From Chitinophagaceae bacterium (lineage in GTDB: Bacteria > Bacteroidota > Bacteroidia > Chitinophagales > Chitinophagaceae): a stretch of DNA of 64,000 nt. Position 1 is the first letter of the stretch, and each line of letters opens with the position of its first letter. Both the position numbers and the translations under genes were made by a program. The DNA lies in assembly GCA_947454155.1 (NCBI GenBank), contig CANGIT010000015.1:1-64000 (forward strand), in the 5' to 3' direction. Below the pieces are notes generated by a model that saw only the letters and a list, made by a program, of their open reading frames with translations, ran no database searches and was not told the origin of the DNA. Shown one piece after another: positions 50,972 through 60,414 of this stretch.

Positions 50972-51691
50972 CTACCATCCACTGGCGAGCACATCGGCAA
51001 TATGCATGGTTTCGAGTGGCAGCTGCTGTTTTTTAATATATCCTTCCATTTGCATCAAACAGCTGAGGTCGGTGGAGATGATGCAGGATGCTCCGGTGGC
51101 CAGTGCGTTATGTACTTTTTGATCGGTCATGCCGATGGAGATAGGCTCGAATTTTACGGAAAAGGTTCCGCCAAATCCGCAGCAGGTTTCATTGTCCTGC
51201 ATTTCCACCAGTTCCAATCCTTTTACATTGGACAATAATTTACGGGGGGCCTCTTTGATCTTACATTCTCTCAAGGCGGCACAGCTGTCGTGGTAGGTAG
51301 CCTTGGTATGCAGTGATGCGCCCACCTCATGCACATTCAAAACCTTATCCATAAATTCGGTGAATTCAAAAACCCTGGCACTGATGTCTTTGGCGCTGTG
51401 ATGCGCCGCGCTGTTTTCGAAAAGCTTGGGATAATAATTTCTTACAAAGCCCACACAGCTGGCACTGGGCCCCACAATATAATCGGAGCTGCTGAAATCT
51501 TTGAGGTACTTGGCGGCCACATCGCGCGCATCATCCCAGAATCCGGCATTGAAAGCGGGTTGTCCACAGCAGGTCTGAGCCGTGTTGTAGCACACCTCGC
51601 ACCCTGCTTTTTCCAATACTTTAATCATATTGAAAGCAGTTTGCGGATACAATTGATCCACGAAACAGGGTATAAAAAGCTGTACTCTCAT
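50972..51691 (-). CDS. LutA/LldE-like (Fe-S)-binding oxidoreductase subunit
   Basis: 239 residues with two CCG domains: TAQTCCGQPAFNAG (about 40-53) and DNETCCGFGGTFSVKF (about 165-180), plus VQLFIPCFVDQLYP at the N-terminus and YHDSCAALRE. These are the cysteine-rich repeats of LutA/LldE, a lactate-utilisation subunit. LutB and LutC partners are not adjacent, so it acts with proteins encoded elsewhere or in another role. Confidence 0.88.
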   Translation of the reverse strand: MRVQLFIPCFVDQLYPQTAFNMIKVLEKAGCEVCYNTAQTCCGQPAFNAGFWDDARDVAAKYLKDFSSSDYIVGPSASCVGFVRNYYPKLFENSAAHHSAKDISARVFEFTEFMDKVLNVHEVGASLHTKATYHDSCAALRECKIKEAPRKLLSNVKGLELVEMQDNETCCGFGGTFSVKFEPISIGMTDQKVHNALATGASCIISTDLSCLMQMEGYIKKQQLPLETMHIADVLASGW

Positions 51692-51732
51692 TTGTAGTTG
51701 CTTGAACTTTTTTCTTCTGCGATGCCCAATCT

Positions 51733-52218
51733 TTATTTTGATTCCACTTTCACCATCATTTTTAATGCGGTGTAAGCAGCTTCTTCTCCTTTGTGCCCAT
51801 GCTTTCCACCGAGTCTTTCCATGGCTTGCATTTCATTATTAACCGTCAGTACGCCATAAATGGTAGGAACAGGCAACATCAGATTCAGTTGCAAAACTCC
51901 TTCAGTCACTGCTTTGCATACATAATCAAAATGAGGTGTATCGCCTTTGATGACACAACCCAATGCAATGAATGCATAAGGCAGATTTTTGGCACTCGCT
52001 TTTGTCCAGTAATTTTTTATGGCAAAAGGAATTTCAAATGCCCCCGGTACGGAGATCACTTCATAGCGACAGCCATTTTCCTGCAATACCTTGATGGCAC
52101 CGGCTTCCAGCTGACTAAGAATGGCGTCGTTCCATTCTGTACGTACCAAAACAACAAAGGCATCCTTTATGGAAGGGATGCCTGAGTTCAATATATTATC
52201 GGGTCGATAAATAGACAT
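51733..52218 (-). CDS. ribH: 6,7-dimethyl-8-ribityllumazine synthase
   Basis: 161 residues; penultimate step of riboflavin synthesis. Conserved WNDAILSQLEAGAIKVLQENG, VPGAFEIPF (substrate binding), ALGCVIKGDTPHFDYVCKAV with the catalytic His of the HFDYV motif, and PVPTIYGVLTVNNEMQAMERLGG. Complete. 42 bases upstream of the LutA-like gene and 18 bases downstream of a TPR protein gene, so in an operon of unrelated functions. Confidence 0.96.
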   Translation of the reverse strand: MSIYRPDNILNSGIPSIKDAFVVLVRTEWNDAILSQLEAGAIKVLQENGCRYEVISVPGAFEIPFAIKNYWTKASAKNLPYAFIALGCVIKGDTPHFDYVCKAVTEGVLQLNLMLPVPTIYGVLTVNNEMQAMERLGGKHGHKGEEAAYTALKMMVKVESK

Positions 52219-52236
52219 GTTACATTGGCTTTCGGA

Positions 52237-52959
52237 TCACTTGAATTCGCCCAAACGAGCCAGGTGCTTGTCTACTTCGCCGTTGCTAACCGCGATGTAT
52301 GTTGGAAAATTGTCTTTCAGTTTAGTGAAGAATCCTGCCGCTTCTGCATTTTTGCCATTGGCTTCGGCGTAGTTGCCACACAACATCAAAGCATCGGGTG
52401 TAACCGCTTCATCTTTTTCGTTGACTTCAGCCGCTTTTTTATAGTTGTCCATTGCTTCGCCCACCTGATTTTTTTCGGCATAAGCATGGCCCATCAAAAT
52501 AAAGGCTTTGCATTTTACCTGAGCGGCATTGGCGCCTTTGAATTCTTTCAGATTTTGAATGGCTTTATCGTATTCGCCAATTTGCAGGTAGCAAGCTCCG
52601 GCAATGTAGCGGGCGCGATCTGCTGTAGATGTTCCATCATACTTGCTAATCACCTTAAGAATACCTGTGATGCTGTTGCCTTCCAAATTACCACCATTTA
52701 AAACGATGTTCACTGAATCTTTGTTGAATCCGGAAGTGGACATTTTATCAAACAGGTTTTCGGCCATGAAGATGGTTTCTCCGGCTTCGAGTTCGCGGGG
52801 TTCTTTAACGAATTTCTGATAGCCTATCCATCCCAACATCAGCAGGATGACGGCAGAACCGCCGTAAATAATGATTTTGCTGTAGCTCGACCAAATATTT
52901 TTGGCCTTATCCATAACATCGGTAGATGATTCTGTAGATGTGATTTGTGTTTCTGACAT
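52237..52959 (-). CDS. YfgM-like TPR membrane protein
   Basis: 240 residues: short cytoplasmic N-terminus, one transmembrane helix (about 29-48, IIIYGGSAVILLMLGWIGYQKF), then periplasmic TPRs (DRARYIAGACYLQIGEYDKAIQNLKEF, FILMGHAYAEKNQVGEAMDNYKKAAEV). Topology and repeats resemble YfgM, a periplasmic chaperone partner of the Sec translocon. Function here is inferred from architecture only. Confidence 0.82.
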   Translation of the reverse strand: MSETQITSTESSTDVMDKAKNIWSSYSKIIIYGGSAVILLMLGWIGYQKFVKEPRELEAGETIFMAENLFDKMSTSGFNKDSVNIVLNGGNLEGNSITGILKVISKYDGTSTADRARYIAGACYLQIGEYDKAIQNLKEFKGANAAQVKCKAFILMGHAYAEKNQVGEAMDNYKKAAEVNEKDEAVTPDALMLCGNYAEANGKNAEAAGFFTKLKDNFPTYIAVSNGEVDKHLARLGEFK

Positions 52960-53001
52960 GTTGTTTTATTTTGCTTATTGTACCTTTTAAATGGGGTGAA
53001 A

Positions 53002-53994
53002 TTAATCCATGATGAAAGGATAATCTTCCTGGACGTAAACATCTTTGAGCAATTCGCTGTCGTCGGGCCAGGGACTTTCTTCGGAGAAGCGAACTGATTC
53101 TTCGACTTCTGCTTTCACTCTTTCGTTAATCACTTCGATATCTGCTTCAGATACTTTGAATTCGTCGGTCAGTACTTTAAGCACATGATCGATTGGATCT
53201 TTTTGTTTGTATTCCTCTACTTCATCTTTGGACCTGTATTTCTGCGGATCACTCATACTGTGACCTTTGTAGCGGTAAGTTTTTATTTCTAGTAAAGTTG
53301 GCCCCCCTTTTTCTCTTGCACGGTTCACCGCTCTGAGTACGCCATTGTGTACAGCTTCGGGACTCATGCCATCCACCACGTCGCAAGGCATTTCATAGGC
53401 ATCAGCCATTTTCACCAAGTCAACAGTTTTACTGGTACGGGCCACCGAGGTACCCATGGCATAATTATTATTTTCAACAATAAATACTACAGGAAGATCC
53501 CAAAGCATGGCCATGTTGAAAGTTTCGTGCAACATACCCTGACGAGCAGCTCCATCTCCAAAGAAACTAAGAACTACATTATTGGTGCCTCTGTATCTTT
53601 CTGCAAAAGCCAAACCGGCACCTGTGCCAATTTGTGCACCAACGATACCATGACCACCGAAGAAATTCTCTTTAACACCAAAAAAGTGCATGCTTCCCCC
53701 TTTTCCTTTACTGCAACCTGTTGCTTTTCCGTAGAGTTCGGCCATACAGCTTTTGGCGGAAACGCCTTTGGCAATTGCCAGTCCGTGGTCGCGATATGCG
53801 GTAATGAATTTATCGTCGGGATTGGTAGCGGTCATGCACCCAGCAGCCAGGGCTTCCTGACCGATGTAGAGGTGACAAAACCCGCGTATTTTCTGCATTC
53901 CGTACAATTGACCGGTTTTTTCTTCGAAGCGACGAAGCAAAAGCATCAATTCGTACCAATAGAGATAAGTTTCTTTAGAAAACTTGGTTGCCAA
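53002..53994 (-). CDS. pdhA: Pyruvate dehydrogenase E1 component alpha subunit
   Basis: 330 residues; with PdhB decarboxylates pyruvate using thiamine diphosphate. TPP-binding motif GDGAARQGMLHETFNMAMLWDLPVVFIVENN (GDG to NN, standard spacing) and the phosphorylation-loop region RYKGHSMSDPQKYRSKDE. The beta subunit gene is 5 kb to the right on the same strand, with unrelated genes between. Promoter-like TATATTTG lies 21 bases upstream of the start. Confidence 0.96.
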   Translation of the reverse strand: MATKFSKETYLYWYELMLLLRRFEEKTGQLYGMQKIRGFCHLYIGQEALAAGCMTATNPDDKFITAYRDHGLAIAKGVSAKSCMAELYGKATGCSKGKGGSMHFFGVKENFFGGHGIVGAQIGTGAGLAFAERYRGTNNVVLSFFGDGAARQGMLHETFNMAMLWDLPVVFIVENNNYAMGTSVARTSKTVDLVKMADAYEMPCDVVDGMSPEAVHNGVLRAVNRAREKGGPTLLEIKTYRYKGHSMSDPQKYRSKDEVEEYKQKDPIDHVLKVLTDEFKVSEADIEVINERVKAEVEESVRFSEESPWPDDSELLKDVYVQEDYPFIMD

Positions 53995-54014
53995 TGTTAT
54001 AAAATTTTAGGTGG

Positions 54015-54022
54015 CAAATATA
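54015..54022 (-). promoter_or_regulatory. -7 element TATATTTG of pdhA
   Basis: Minus strand TATATTTG, matching TAnnTTTG, 20 bases before the pdhA start. No TTTG at the usual -33 distance. Confidence 0.45.
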
Positions 54023-54162
54023 AGTACAAATTGATAAAATAATATGATTGATACGGGTTTATTTGTTTTTTACACGAATGAAAAAGAGCTGGGCCTAACC
54101 GATTCCATTTCAAGCCGGGCTTGTTTTCAAACTAATCACTTATGTGCTAACTTGCAGCACTC

Positions 54163-55257
54163 ATGTTGTCGCTGAAAAATATCATCATCTCTTATTTCAA
54201 AAACTATGAAATGGCCCGCTTCGATTTTGGCGACAGCAAGATGGTGGGCATCTGTGGCCCCAATGGAACGGGCAAAACCAATCTGCTTGATGCCATTTAC
54301 TGCTGCTGTATCACCAAAAGTTATTTTTCTTCCACCGCCCTCAGCAATCTTACAGCCGGCATTAATGGGTTCAGAATTGCCGCTGGTTTTGTCAAAAATA
54401 ATCAAACCAATGAGTTGGTTTGCATACAGCGCGAAACCGGCAAAAAAGAATTTCAGCTGAATGGTATGCCCAATATCAAAAAAACTGAATTACTGGGGCA
54501 ATTTCCTGTGGTGATGATTGCACCCGATGATATTGAAATCATCAATGGCGGTGGCGAAATCAGGCGCAAACTGGTAGATGCCCTGCTCAGCCAAACCGAC
54601 CCGGAATATTTGAAACAGCTGATCATCTACAACAAAGTGTTACAGCAGCGCAATGGATTTTTGAAAAACGCCTCATCACCCCAACAGCAATTCAATACTT
54701 CCCTGCTCGATATTCTCGATCAGCAGCTGATTACTCCGGCCCAGGTCATCCATCAAAAAAGAAAAGACTTTTTCAACATTTTCAATCCTCTGGTGGCCAA
54801 CAATTATGCCCACATCTCCGGCGCAGGCGAGAAGCCCACCATCAGCTATCAAAGTCCTTTGTTTGCCCACGATATGGCTACGCTCCTGAAAAACAATCTC
54901 GAAAAAGACAGATGGCAACAACGCACCACTTCGGGTATTCACCGCGATGATATCATATTGGAAATGGATGGTCAGCCTTTCAAAAACATGGCCTCGCAGG
55001 GACAGAAAAAAAGCATGCTCTTTGCTTTGAAGCTGGCCGAATACGAATCACTGCAGCAAGCTCTTTCCGTGTCGCCCTTGTTGTTGTTGGATGATGTGTT
55101 TGAGAAACTGGACGGCAACAGAATGAACAATCTGCTGCAAACCGTCTGCAACAAATATGATACGCAAGTAGTGATCACCGATACCCATAAGGAAAGACTG
55201 CAAGACATGTTTGAGCGCTTGCAGGTAGAAGGAAAAATAATTGAACTGGGACATTGA
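54163..55257 (+). CDS. recF: DNA replication and repair protein RecF
   Basis: 364-residue SMC-like ATPase that loads RecA at gaps. Walker A GPNGTGKT at 32-39, signature MASQGQKKSMLFALKLAEY, Walker B PLLLLDDVFEKLD. Length normal. dnaA/dnaN are not beside it, unlike in many Firmicutes; this is normal for Bacteroidota, where recF is followed by a DUF721 gene as here. Confidence 0.96.
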   Translation: MLSLKNIIISYFKNYEMARFDFGDSKMVGICGPNGTGKTNLLDAIYCCCITKSYFSSTALSNLTAGINGFRIAAGFVKNNQTNELVCIQRETGKKEFQLNGMPNIKKTELLGQFPVVMIAPDDIEIINGGGEIRRKLVDALLSQTDPEYLKQLIIYNKVLQQRNGFLKNASSPQQQFNTSLLDILDQQLITPAQVIHQKRKDFFNIFNPLVANNYAHISGAGEKPTISYQSPLFAHDMATLLKNNLEKDRWQQRTTSGIHRDDIILEMDGQPFKNMASQGQKKSMLFALKLAEYESLQQALSVSPLLLLDDVFEKLDGNRMNNLLQTVCNKYDTQVVITDTHKERLQDMFERLQVEGKIIELGH

Positions 55258-55349
55258 TGATAAGGATTCAACTTAAACCGATTGCAACATTTATTTTTCA
55301 GCGTAAAAGCATGTAACTTAGTTGCCCTTCTCTTAAAAAAAGCAAAACC

Positions 55350-55631
55350 ATGGCCGAACTATCGATACAGGATGCGATGAAAAAGTTTCTGAAACAAAGC
55401 AGAATGAAATCGGACATTCAGTCGATACAGATTGAAGAAGTGTGGGAGAAAATCATGGGCAAAACCATCGCGCAATACACCGACAGCATCAAAATCATGG
55501 GCAATAAACTTTTCATCACCACTTCCGTGGCACCCTTGAAAAACGAATTATTGTTTCAGAAAGAGATGATACGAGATCGCGTAAACGAATCGATGGGAGA
55601 AAAAGTGATCTACGAAGTAATCATTCAATAA
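55350..55631 (+). CDS. DUF721 (DciA-like) domain protein
   Basis: 93 residues of the DUF721 family: MKKFLKQSRMKSDIQSIQIEEVWEKIMGKTIAQYTDSIKIMGNKLFITTSVAPLKNELLFQKEMI. The fold is shared with DciA, the ancestral loader of the replicative helicase, and with KH-like RNA-binding proteins. Its place after recF supports a role in DNA replication. Its stop abuts the stop of the convergent TraB/GumN gene. Confidence 0.9.
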   Translation: MAELSIQDAMKKFLKQSRMKSDIQSIQIEEVWEKIMGKTIAQYTDSIKIMGNKLFITTSVAPLKNELLFQKEMIRDRVNESMGEKVIYEVIIQ

Positions 55632-56510
55632 TCAATTGGCTACGGGTGTTACCCAATAACCTTCCTTGCGCAACAAAGCGATTAAACCTTGTGCGCCTAC
55701 CAAATGTCCGGCCCCAATGGCCACGAATACGCCGTCTTTTTTCATGATACCATTCAGCTGTGCCACCCAGTTTCTGTTGCGACCATCCAGCAGCAATTCT
55801 TTGGTGGCATTGAACGAAGGCTCCTCCACCATGGCTTTTTCCATCTCCTCCACACGCTGGTTTTTATAGATCTCTAGAAGATGCAAAAAATTTTGTCGGT
55901 AAGTATCTATGCTATCGATGCTGTTCAACAATTCTTTAGCCTGGTCTTCGTAAGGAATTCGATCAAACACGGAAGATTGAAACGCCATGTTTTCCAAACC
56001 TTTGATTGGGATTTGATGATCTGCGGCCATTTTTCTCAGCTCTTCCTCTACCCCGCTGATGCGCTTGCAGGGCATCAGTTTCGGATATAGCATGGCTTCA
56101 ATAAAATTGGGCTTCATGCGGTTGAAGTAGTCGAGGGAAGCATGCAATGAATCTTTGAAAAAACGGGCTACCCTTTCATACTCCTCTTTGGTGTATAAAG
56201 CAGACAAAGTTTTTCCGTCCTTCATGTTCACATAACTCATCATGCCCAAAGTATTTTCGGGATCATTGAAATCCATTTCCATGTAGATGAATTTCGAATT
56301 GGTAAAAGCCTGTTGGAGAGCGGAAGAAAACTGAATATCGTCTTTGCACATCAAATGAAACGTACCGAACAAATAACTGGGCGACGAAAGACCATTGCCT
56401 GAAACCTTCCACAATAGCGTATTGTTTTCGTTGGAAGATGACTGTGCACAAACAGTTTTACCCCATGCGAAAAACAGAAAAAAAGAAAGTATGGCCAACC
56501 GTAATTTCAT
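55632..56510 (-). CDS. TraB/GumN family protein (exported)
   Basis: 292 residues; signal peptide (1-22, ending VCAQ). TraB/GumN hallmarks: LWKVSGNGLSSPSYLFGTFHLMC near residue 35-57 and GVFVAIGAGHLVGAQGLIALLRKEGY near the C-terminus, the two GxxH-type motifs of the Tiki/TraB/PrgY metalloprotease-like fold. Likely a periplasmic or surface metal-dependent hydrolase; substrate unknown. Confidence 0.9.
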   Translation of the reverse strand: MKLRLAILSFFLFFAWGKTVCAQSSSNENNTLLWKVSGNGLSSPSYLFGTFHLMCKDDIQFSSALQQAFTNSKFIYMEMDFNDPENTLGMMSYVNMKDGKTLSALYTKEEYERVARFFKDSLHASLDYFNRMKPNFIEAMLYPKLMPCKRISGVEEELRKMAADHQIPIKGLENMAFQSSVFDRIPYEDQAKELLNSIDSIDTYRQNFLHLLEIYKNQRVEEMEKAMVEEPSFNATKELLLDGRNRNWVAQLNGIMKKDGVFVAIGAGHLVGAQGLIALLRKEGYWVTPVAN

Positions 56511-56528
56511 GCGTGAAGATGAATTGAA

Positions 56529-58373
56529 TTATTGTAAAACACCGTACAAGCTTCCTCCTTTTTCAAAAAGCCTGTTGATGCGTTCTTCCACTACAGGATC
56601 TTTTTCCACAGCAGGTGCATGATGCGGCTTGCTGCGGGCATCAATGATCAAGGGCCCACGGCAACCCCAATGCTTATGTGCAGTTTCCTCTTCTACACCA
56701 TAAATATCATGCGAAGGATTGGAACGGGTAAAGCTGACCCACAAAAAATTATTGAGATGGGCAGCAAGAAATGAAGGGTCGTCGCAAACCACAATCAGCG
56801 CTACCGATGTTTCGTCGGGTTTGATTTTCGCTGTCCATTGCTGCGACAATAAAGTCATTTCCTCACGGGCATTTTCGTACCCGGAGAAGGCGGCTAGCCG
56901 CACCCCAATGACACCGGGCAAAACCAATGACAGCGATTTTACCCCTTGCAACTCACTGCAACCTGCCGGCAATTCGGTATTTAGTTTTCTGACAGGATTG
57001 CCGTAAGCGGCAAATACCACTTTACTTCCCGTGTTCAATCCTTCGCCGGAGTAATCGAGTGTGTCCAACGTGGTACAGGTATCGAAATGCACGTCTCTTC
57101 TCCAGTTGATGCGTTGCAACATGTAATCGAAAAACGCCGGAATATCATGGGTGTGCAGTTGATGGGTATCGTCGGCAGTGATGAAAAGGTACTTGGCCAA
57201 ACTCAGTTGTCCGGTACCTAAAATATGATGTGCGATGGTAAGCAATTCAGCAGGTTGTTGGGTTGTGGCATAAGGCGTATATCTTTCGCTGCCGATGGCC
57301 AGCAACAATGGATGAACACCGGCGGCATCCACCGCATGCACTTCCTTCAACCCCGGAATTTCTTTTTGCAAGGCAGAGCCTGAAATCGCATGAATCAGTT
57401 GTCCGAAGCTGGTATCTTCCTGTGGAGGACGCCCCACCACCGTGAAAGGCCAGATGGCATTTTTTCGGGCGAAGACCTTATGCACTTTCATCACCGGAAA
57501 ATCATGTTGCAGGCTATAATAACCCAGATGGTCGCCAAAAGGGCCTTCGGGCTTAACGGCGCCGGGCATCACTTCACCAGTGATGACAAAATCGGCATCC
57601 GTACTGATGCAATAACCATCGATGTATTGATACCTGAATCTTCTGCCCCCCAATACGCCGGCAAACGTCATTTCACTCATGCCTTCAGGCAAAGGCATTA
57701 CAGCCGCCACCGTATGTGCTGGCGGTCCACCCACAAAAATGCTCACCTTCAGCGGTTCACCTTTACGGTTGGCCTTGGTTTGATGAACACCGATGCCCCG
57801 ATGCAATTGATAATGCAGGCCAATTTCCTTGTTCAATGCATAATCATTCCCGCTCAGCTGTATGCGATACATGCCCAAATTGGATTTCATGATTCCGGGC
57901 GTGTCGGGGTCTTCGGTATAAACTTGTGGGAGTGTTACAAATGCGCCACCATCCATGGGCCAGTGTTGGATTAATGGAAGATCGGCAATATCTATTTGTT
58001 CAAAAGTTACTGGAGCATGAACAGGGTTTTTCAGTGGAAGAGCTTTTAATGCAGCCCATCCCGAGCTGAGGTGCGAGAGTGGATGTTTAAGTACCTGCAG
58101 CGGATCATTTTTAAGTCGAATCAATTGTTCCACCTGAGGCAAGCTGTTTCTGAAAATAAAACGGCTTCTTTCGAGTGTACCAAAAATATTGGAGACAGCT
58201 CTGAAACGACTGCCTTTTACCTTTTCAAATAAAACGGCAGGGCCTCCGGCTTCGTGCATCCTCAAATGGATGGCGGCCATTTCAAGCACCGGATCTACCT
58301 CTTCAGTAATTGTTACCAGATGACCATTTTTCTCAAGGTCTTTCAAGCAATCTTCCATCGAGGCGTATGCCAT
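56529..58373 (-). CDS. UbiD family decarboxylase
   Basis: 614 residues; prenylated-FMN-dependent aromatic acid decarboxylase, in this group usually the menaquinone (futalosine or classical) pathway decarboxylase. Conserved: GGPAVLFEKVKGSRFRAVSNIFGT, AVMPLPEGMSEMTFAGVLGG, GPFGDHLGYYSLQHDFPVMKVHKVFARK (E-x-R-E catalytic area). Start at ATG 58371-58373 gives MAYASMEDCLKDLEKNG; eight further codons upstream are not needed. Its UbiX flavin prenyltransferase partner is not in the window. Confidence 0.92.
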   Translation of the reverse strand: MAYASMEDCLKDLEKNGHLVTITEEVDPVLEMAAIHLRMHEAGGPAVLFEKVKGSRFRAVSNIFGTLERSRFIFRNSLPQVEQLIRLKNDPLQVLKHPLSHLSSGWAALKALPLKNPVHAPVTFEQIDIADLPLIQHWPMDGGAFVTLPQVYTEDPDTPGIMKSNLGMYRIQLSGNDYALNKEIGLHYQLHRGIGVHQTKANRKGEPLKVSIFVGGPPAHTVAAVMPLPEGMSEMTFAGVLGGRRFRYQYIDGYCISTDADFVITGEVMPGAVKPEGPFGDHLGYYSLQHDFPVMKVHKVFARKNAIWPFTVVGRPPQEDTSFGQLIHAISGSALQKEIPGLKEVHAVDAAGVHPLLLAIGSERYTPYATTQQPAELLTIAHHILGTGQLSLAKYLFITADDTHQLHTHDIPAFFDYMLQRINWRRDVHFDTCTTLDTLDYSGEGLNTGSKVVFAAYGNPVRKLNTELPAGCSELQGVKSLSLVLPGVIGVRLAAFSGYENAREEMTLLSQQWTAKIKPDETSVALIVVCDDPSFLAAHLNNFLWVSFTRSNPSHDIYGVEEETAHKHWGCRGPLIIDARSKPHHAPAVEKDPVVEERINRLFEKGGSLYGVLQ

Positions 58374-58397
58374 AGCAAATGAATTAAAGTTGATCAA

Positions 58398-59234
58398 TCA
58401 ATAAGGGCATTCCACACTACCAGCGTGTTTTTCAGATTCAGACTTACGGCCTTTAACAGTCATTCTGACTTTTAGTGTTGCGGTCAGAAAAAAATAAGCA
58501 TCTTTCGTATCAGGATTACCTCGGGCAGTTCCTGCAGCAGGGTATGGAGATCCATTGGTTAGTTGATTGCCACGATAGGCAATAATAACAGCATTTTCAC
58601 CTCTCATTCTTGTCAATAAATCCTTGTCAATATATGTAGTACTAACATCATCCAAATAGTCGGTTGGCGTATATCGCCAGCCCAGACTGAAAGCGGCTCT
58701 CACTTTATTGGAAAGGGCATATTGAAAACCACCGCCAAATGGCAAGCACCATTGTGTAAGTTTGTACTTCTGTCGACCTTCATAAAAACCCTGCCCCTCT
58801 GTATCATATTCCCATAAATATCCTCTGTTTCCATTTTCAAATTCAATGTAGGGACTGAATCTAAAAACACCGATGCCCACAAAAAAATAAGGCGTTGCTT
58901 TTACCTGATAAAGATCGAAAAGATTGTATTCAAAACGAGCAGACAATTCAGCCACATCCGATTTGAAATTGAGATTACGCGCACGATTCAGCGGATTGTA
59001 ACGATCGTTGGCGCCAATTTTACCATAATTAAAATCCACGTTGGCAAACATTCTGTCGCTACATTCAAGCATACAGCCGACGCCCCACACACCCCTTGAT
59101 TGCACAAACCGAAATGCAGATTCCTGCAAATCACCTTTATAGCCGGCAGCCCCCAGTGTATAGGTAGTGAAAAAATTTTGAGAAAAAACAGGCACTCCGA
59201 TGCACAACAATATGAACAGAATGACGGTTCTCAT
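58398..59234 (-). CDS. DUF6089-like outer-membrane beta-barrel protein
   Basis: 278 residues: signal peptide (1-18, ending VPVFSQ) and strands typical of an eight- to ten-stranded barrel (GAAGYKGDLQE, FANVDFNYGKIGANDRY, FFVGIGVFRFSPYI, AFSLGWRYTPTDYLDDV). Similar to bacteroidetal DUF6089/PorT-like small barrels. The C-terminus ends in a charged stretch (KGRKSESEKHAGSVECPY), unlike a standard barrel end. Function unknown. Confidence 0.75.
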   Translation of the reverse strand: MRTVILFILLCIGVPVFSQNFFTTYTLGAAGYKGDLQESAFRFVQSRGVWGVGCMLECSDRMFANVDFNYGKIGANDRYNPLNRARNLNFKSDVAELSARFEYNLFDLYQVKATPYFFVGIGVFRFSPYIEFENGNRGYLWEYDTEGQGFYEGRQKYKLTQWCLPFGGGFQYALSNKVRAAFSLGWRYTPTDYLDDVSTTYIDKDLLTRMRGENAVIIAYRGNQLTNGSPYPAAGTARGNPDTKDAYFFLTATLKVRMTVKGRKSESEKHAGSVECPY

Positions 59235-59249
59235 AATAAGTAATAAAAA

Positions 59250-60233
59250 TTATTTCGCCATGTACATCACCTCTTTGATCAGTTTTACTGAACGGGTAAC
59301 ATCGGGCAAATAGGCGTTTACCAGATTGGGCGCATAATGCATCGGTGCATCTGCAGAAGTTATTCTTCTGATGGGAGCATCGAGGTAGTCAAAGCCCTCT
59401 TTTTGTATACGATAAGAGATTTCTGAAGATATTGACGCAAATGGCCATTGCTCTTCTATGATGACCAGTCGATTGGTTTTCTTCACACTTTCCAGGATAG
59501 TAAACCAGTCGAGCGGACGAATAGTGCGCAAGTCAATCACTTCGGCGCTGATGCCTTCTTTGGCCAGTTCTTCCGCGGCGCCGAGCGCCACTTTCATCAT
59601 TTTATTAAAAGATACAACAGTCACATCCGTACCTTCGCGGGCGATGTTACATTTGCCAATAGGAATAATGTATTCACCTTCGGGCACTTCACCTTTATCG
59701 CCATACATCAGCTCACTTTCCATGAACATTACCGGATCGTCGTCGCGGATGGCGGATTTCAACAACCCTTTCGCATCGTAAGGGTTACTCACGGAAATGA
59801 CTTTCAACCCGGGAATATTGGCATACATGCTTTCAAAAGCGGTAGAGTGCTGAGCACCCAGCTGACCCGCACTGCCATTGGCTCCACGAAACACAATCGG
59901 ACAACCTACTTGTCCGCCACTCATAGCCAGCATTTTAGACGCGGTATTTAAAATTTGATCCAAGGCCAAAACAGCGAAGTTCCAGGTCATGAATTCAACA
60001 ATAGGACGCAAGCCATTTTGGGCAGCGCCTACTGCAATGGCAGAAAAGCCAAGTTCTGCAATGGGCGTATCAATCACTCTTTTCTCGCCGAATTCGTCGA
60101 GCATTCCCTGGCTCACTTTATAAGCTCCATTGTATTCAGCCACTTCCTCTCCCATCAGAAACACTCTATCATCCAAGCGCATCTCTTCAGACATTGCCTC
60201 ACGGAGGGCTTCACGAAAAGTAATTTGACGCAT
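59250..60233 (-). CDS. pdhB: Pyruvate dehydrogenase E1 component beta subunit
   Basis: 327 residues; transketolase-like pyrimidine-binding domain followed by the transketolase C-terminal domain. Motifs: FREALREAMSEEM, MGEEVAEYNGAYKVSQGM, DTPIAELGFSAIAVGAAQ, and DLRTIRPLDWFTILESVKKT. Start chosen at ATG 60231-60233; another ATG two codons upstream (60239) is possible. Encoded 5 kb from pdhA on the same strand. Confidence 0.96.
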   Translation of the reverse strand: MRQITFREALREAMSEEMRLDDRVFLMGEEVAEYNGAYKVSQGMLDEFGEKRVIDTPIAELGFSAIAVGAAQNGLRPIVEFMTWNFAVLALDQILNTASKMLAMSGGQVGCPIVFRGANGSAGQLGAQHSTAFESMYANIPGLKVISVSNPYDAKGLLKSAIRDDDPVMFMESELMYGDKGEVPEGEYIIPIGKCNIAREGTDVTVVSFNKMMKVALGAAEELAKEGISAEVIDLRTIRPLDWFTILESVKKTNRLVIIEEQWPFASISSEISYRIQKEGFDYLDAPIRRITSADAPMHYAPNLVNAYLPDVTRSVKLIKEVMYMAK

Positions 60234-60362
60234 AATCATGCCTTTAATTTTTTGTTTTTTGTACGGCAAATTTATTCTTTACAAGCGATACAAACAAAAT
60301 CTAAACGACCTATTGATTAAAAATCTAAAAATAAATTCAGGGTTTGTTTAAAAAATGACAAT

Positions 60363-60388
60363 AAAAAAGGATGTTCAGAAGAACACCC
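60363..60388 (-). terminator. Thiolase gene terminator
   Basis: Minus strand stem GGGTGTTC/GAACATCC (one G-U pair) with a 4-base loop, followed by six T residues. About 27 bases after the thiolase stop. Confidence 0.88.
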
Positions 60389-60414
60389 TTTAATCAGATA
60401 AACTATTCAACTGC

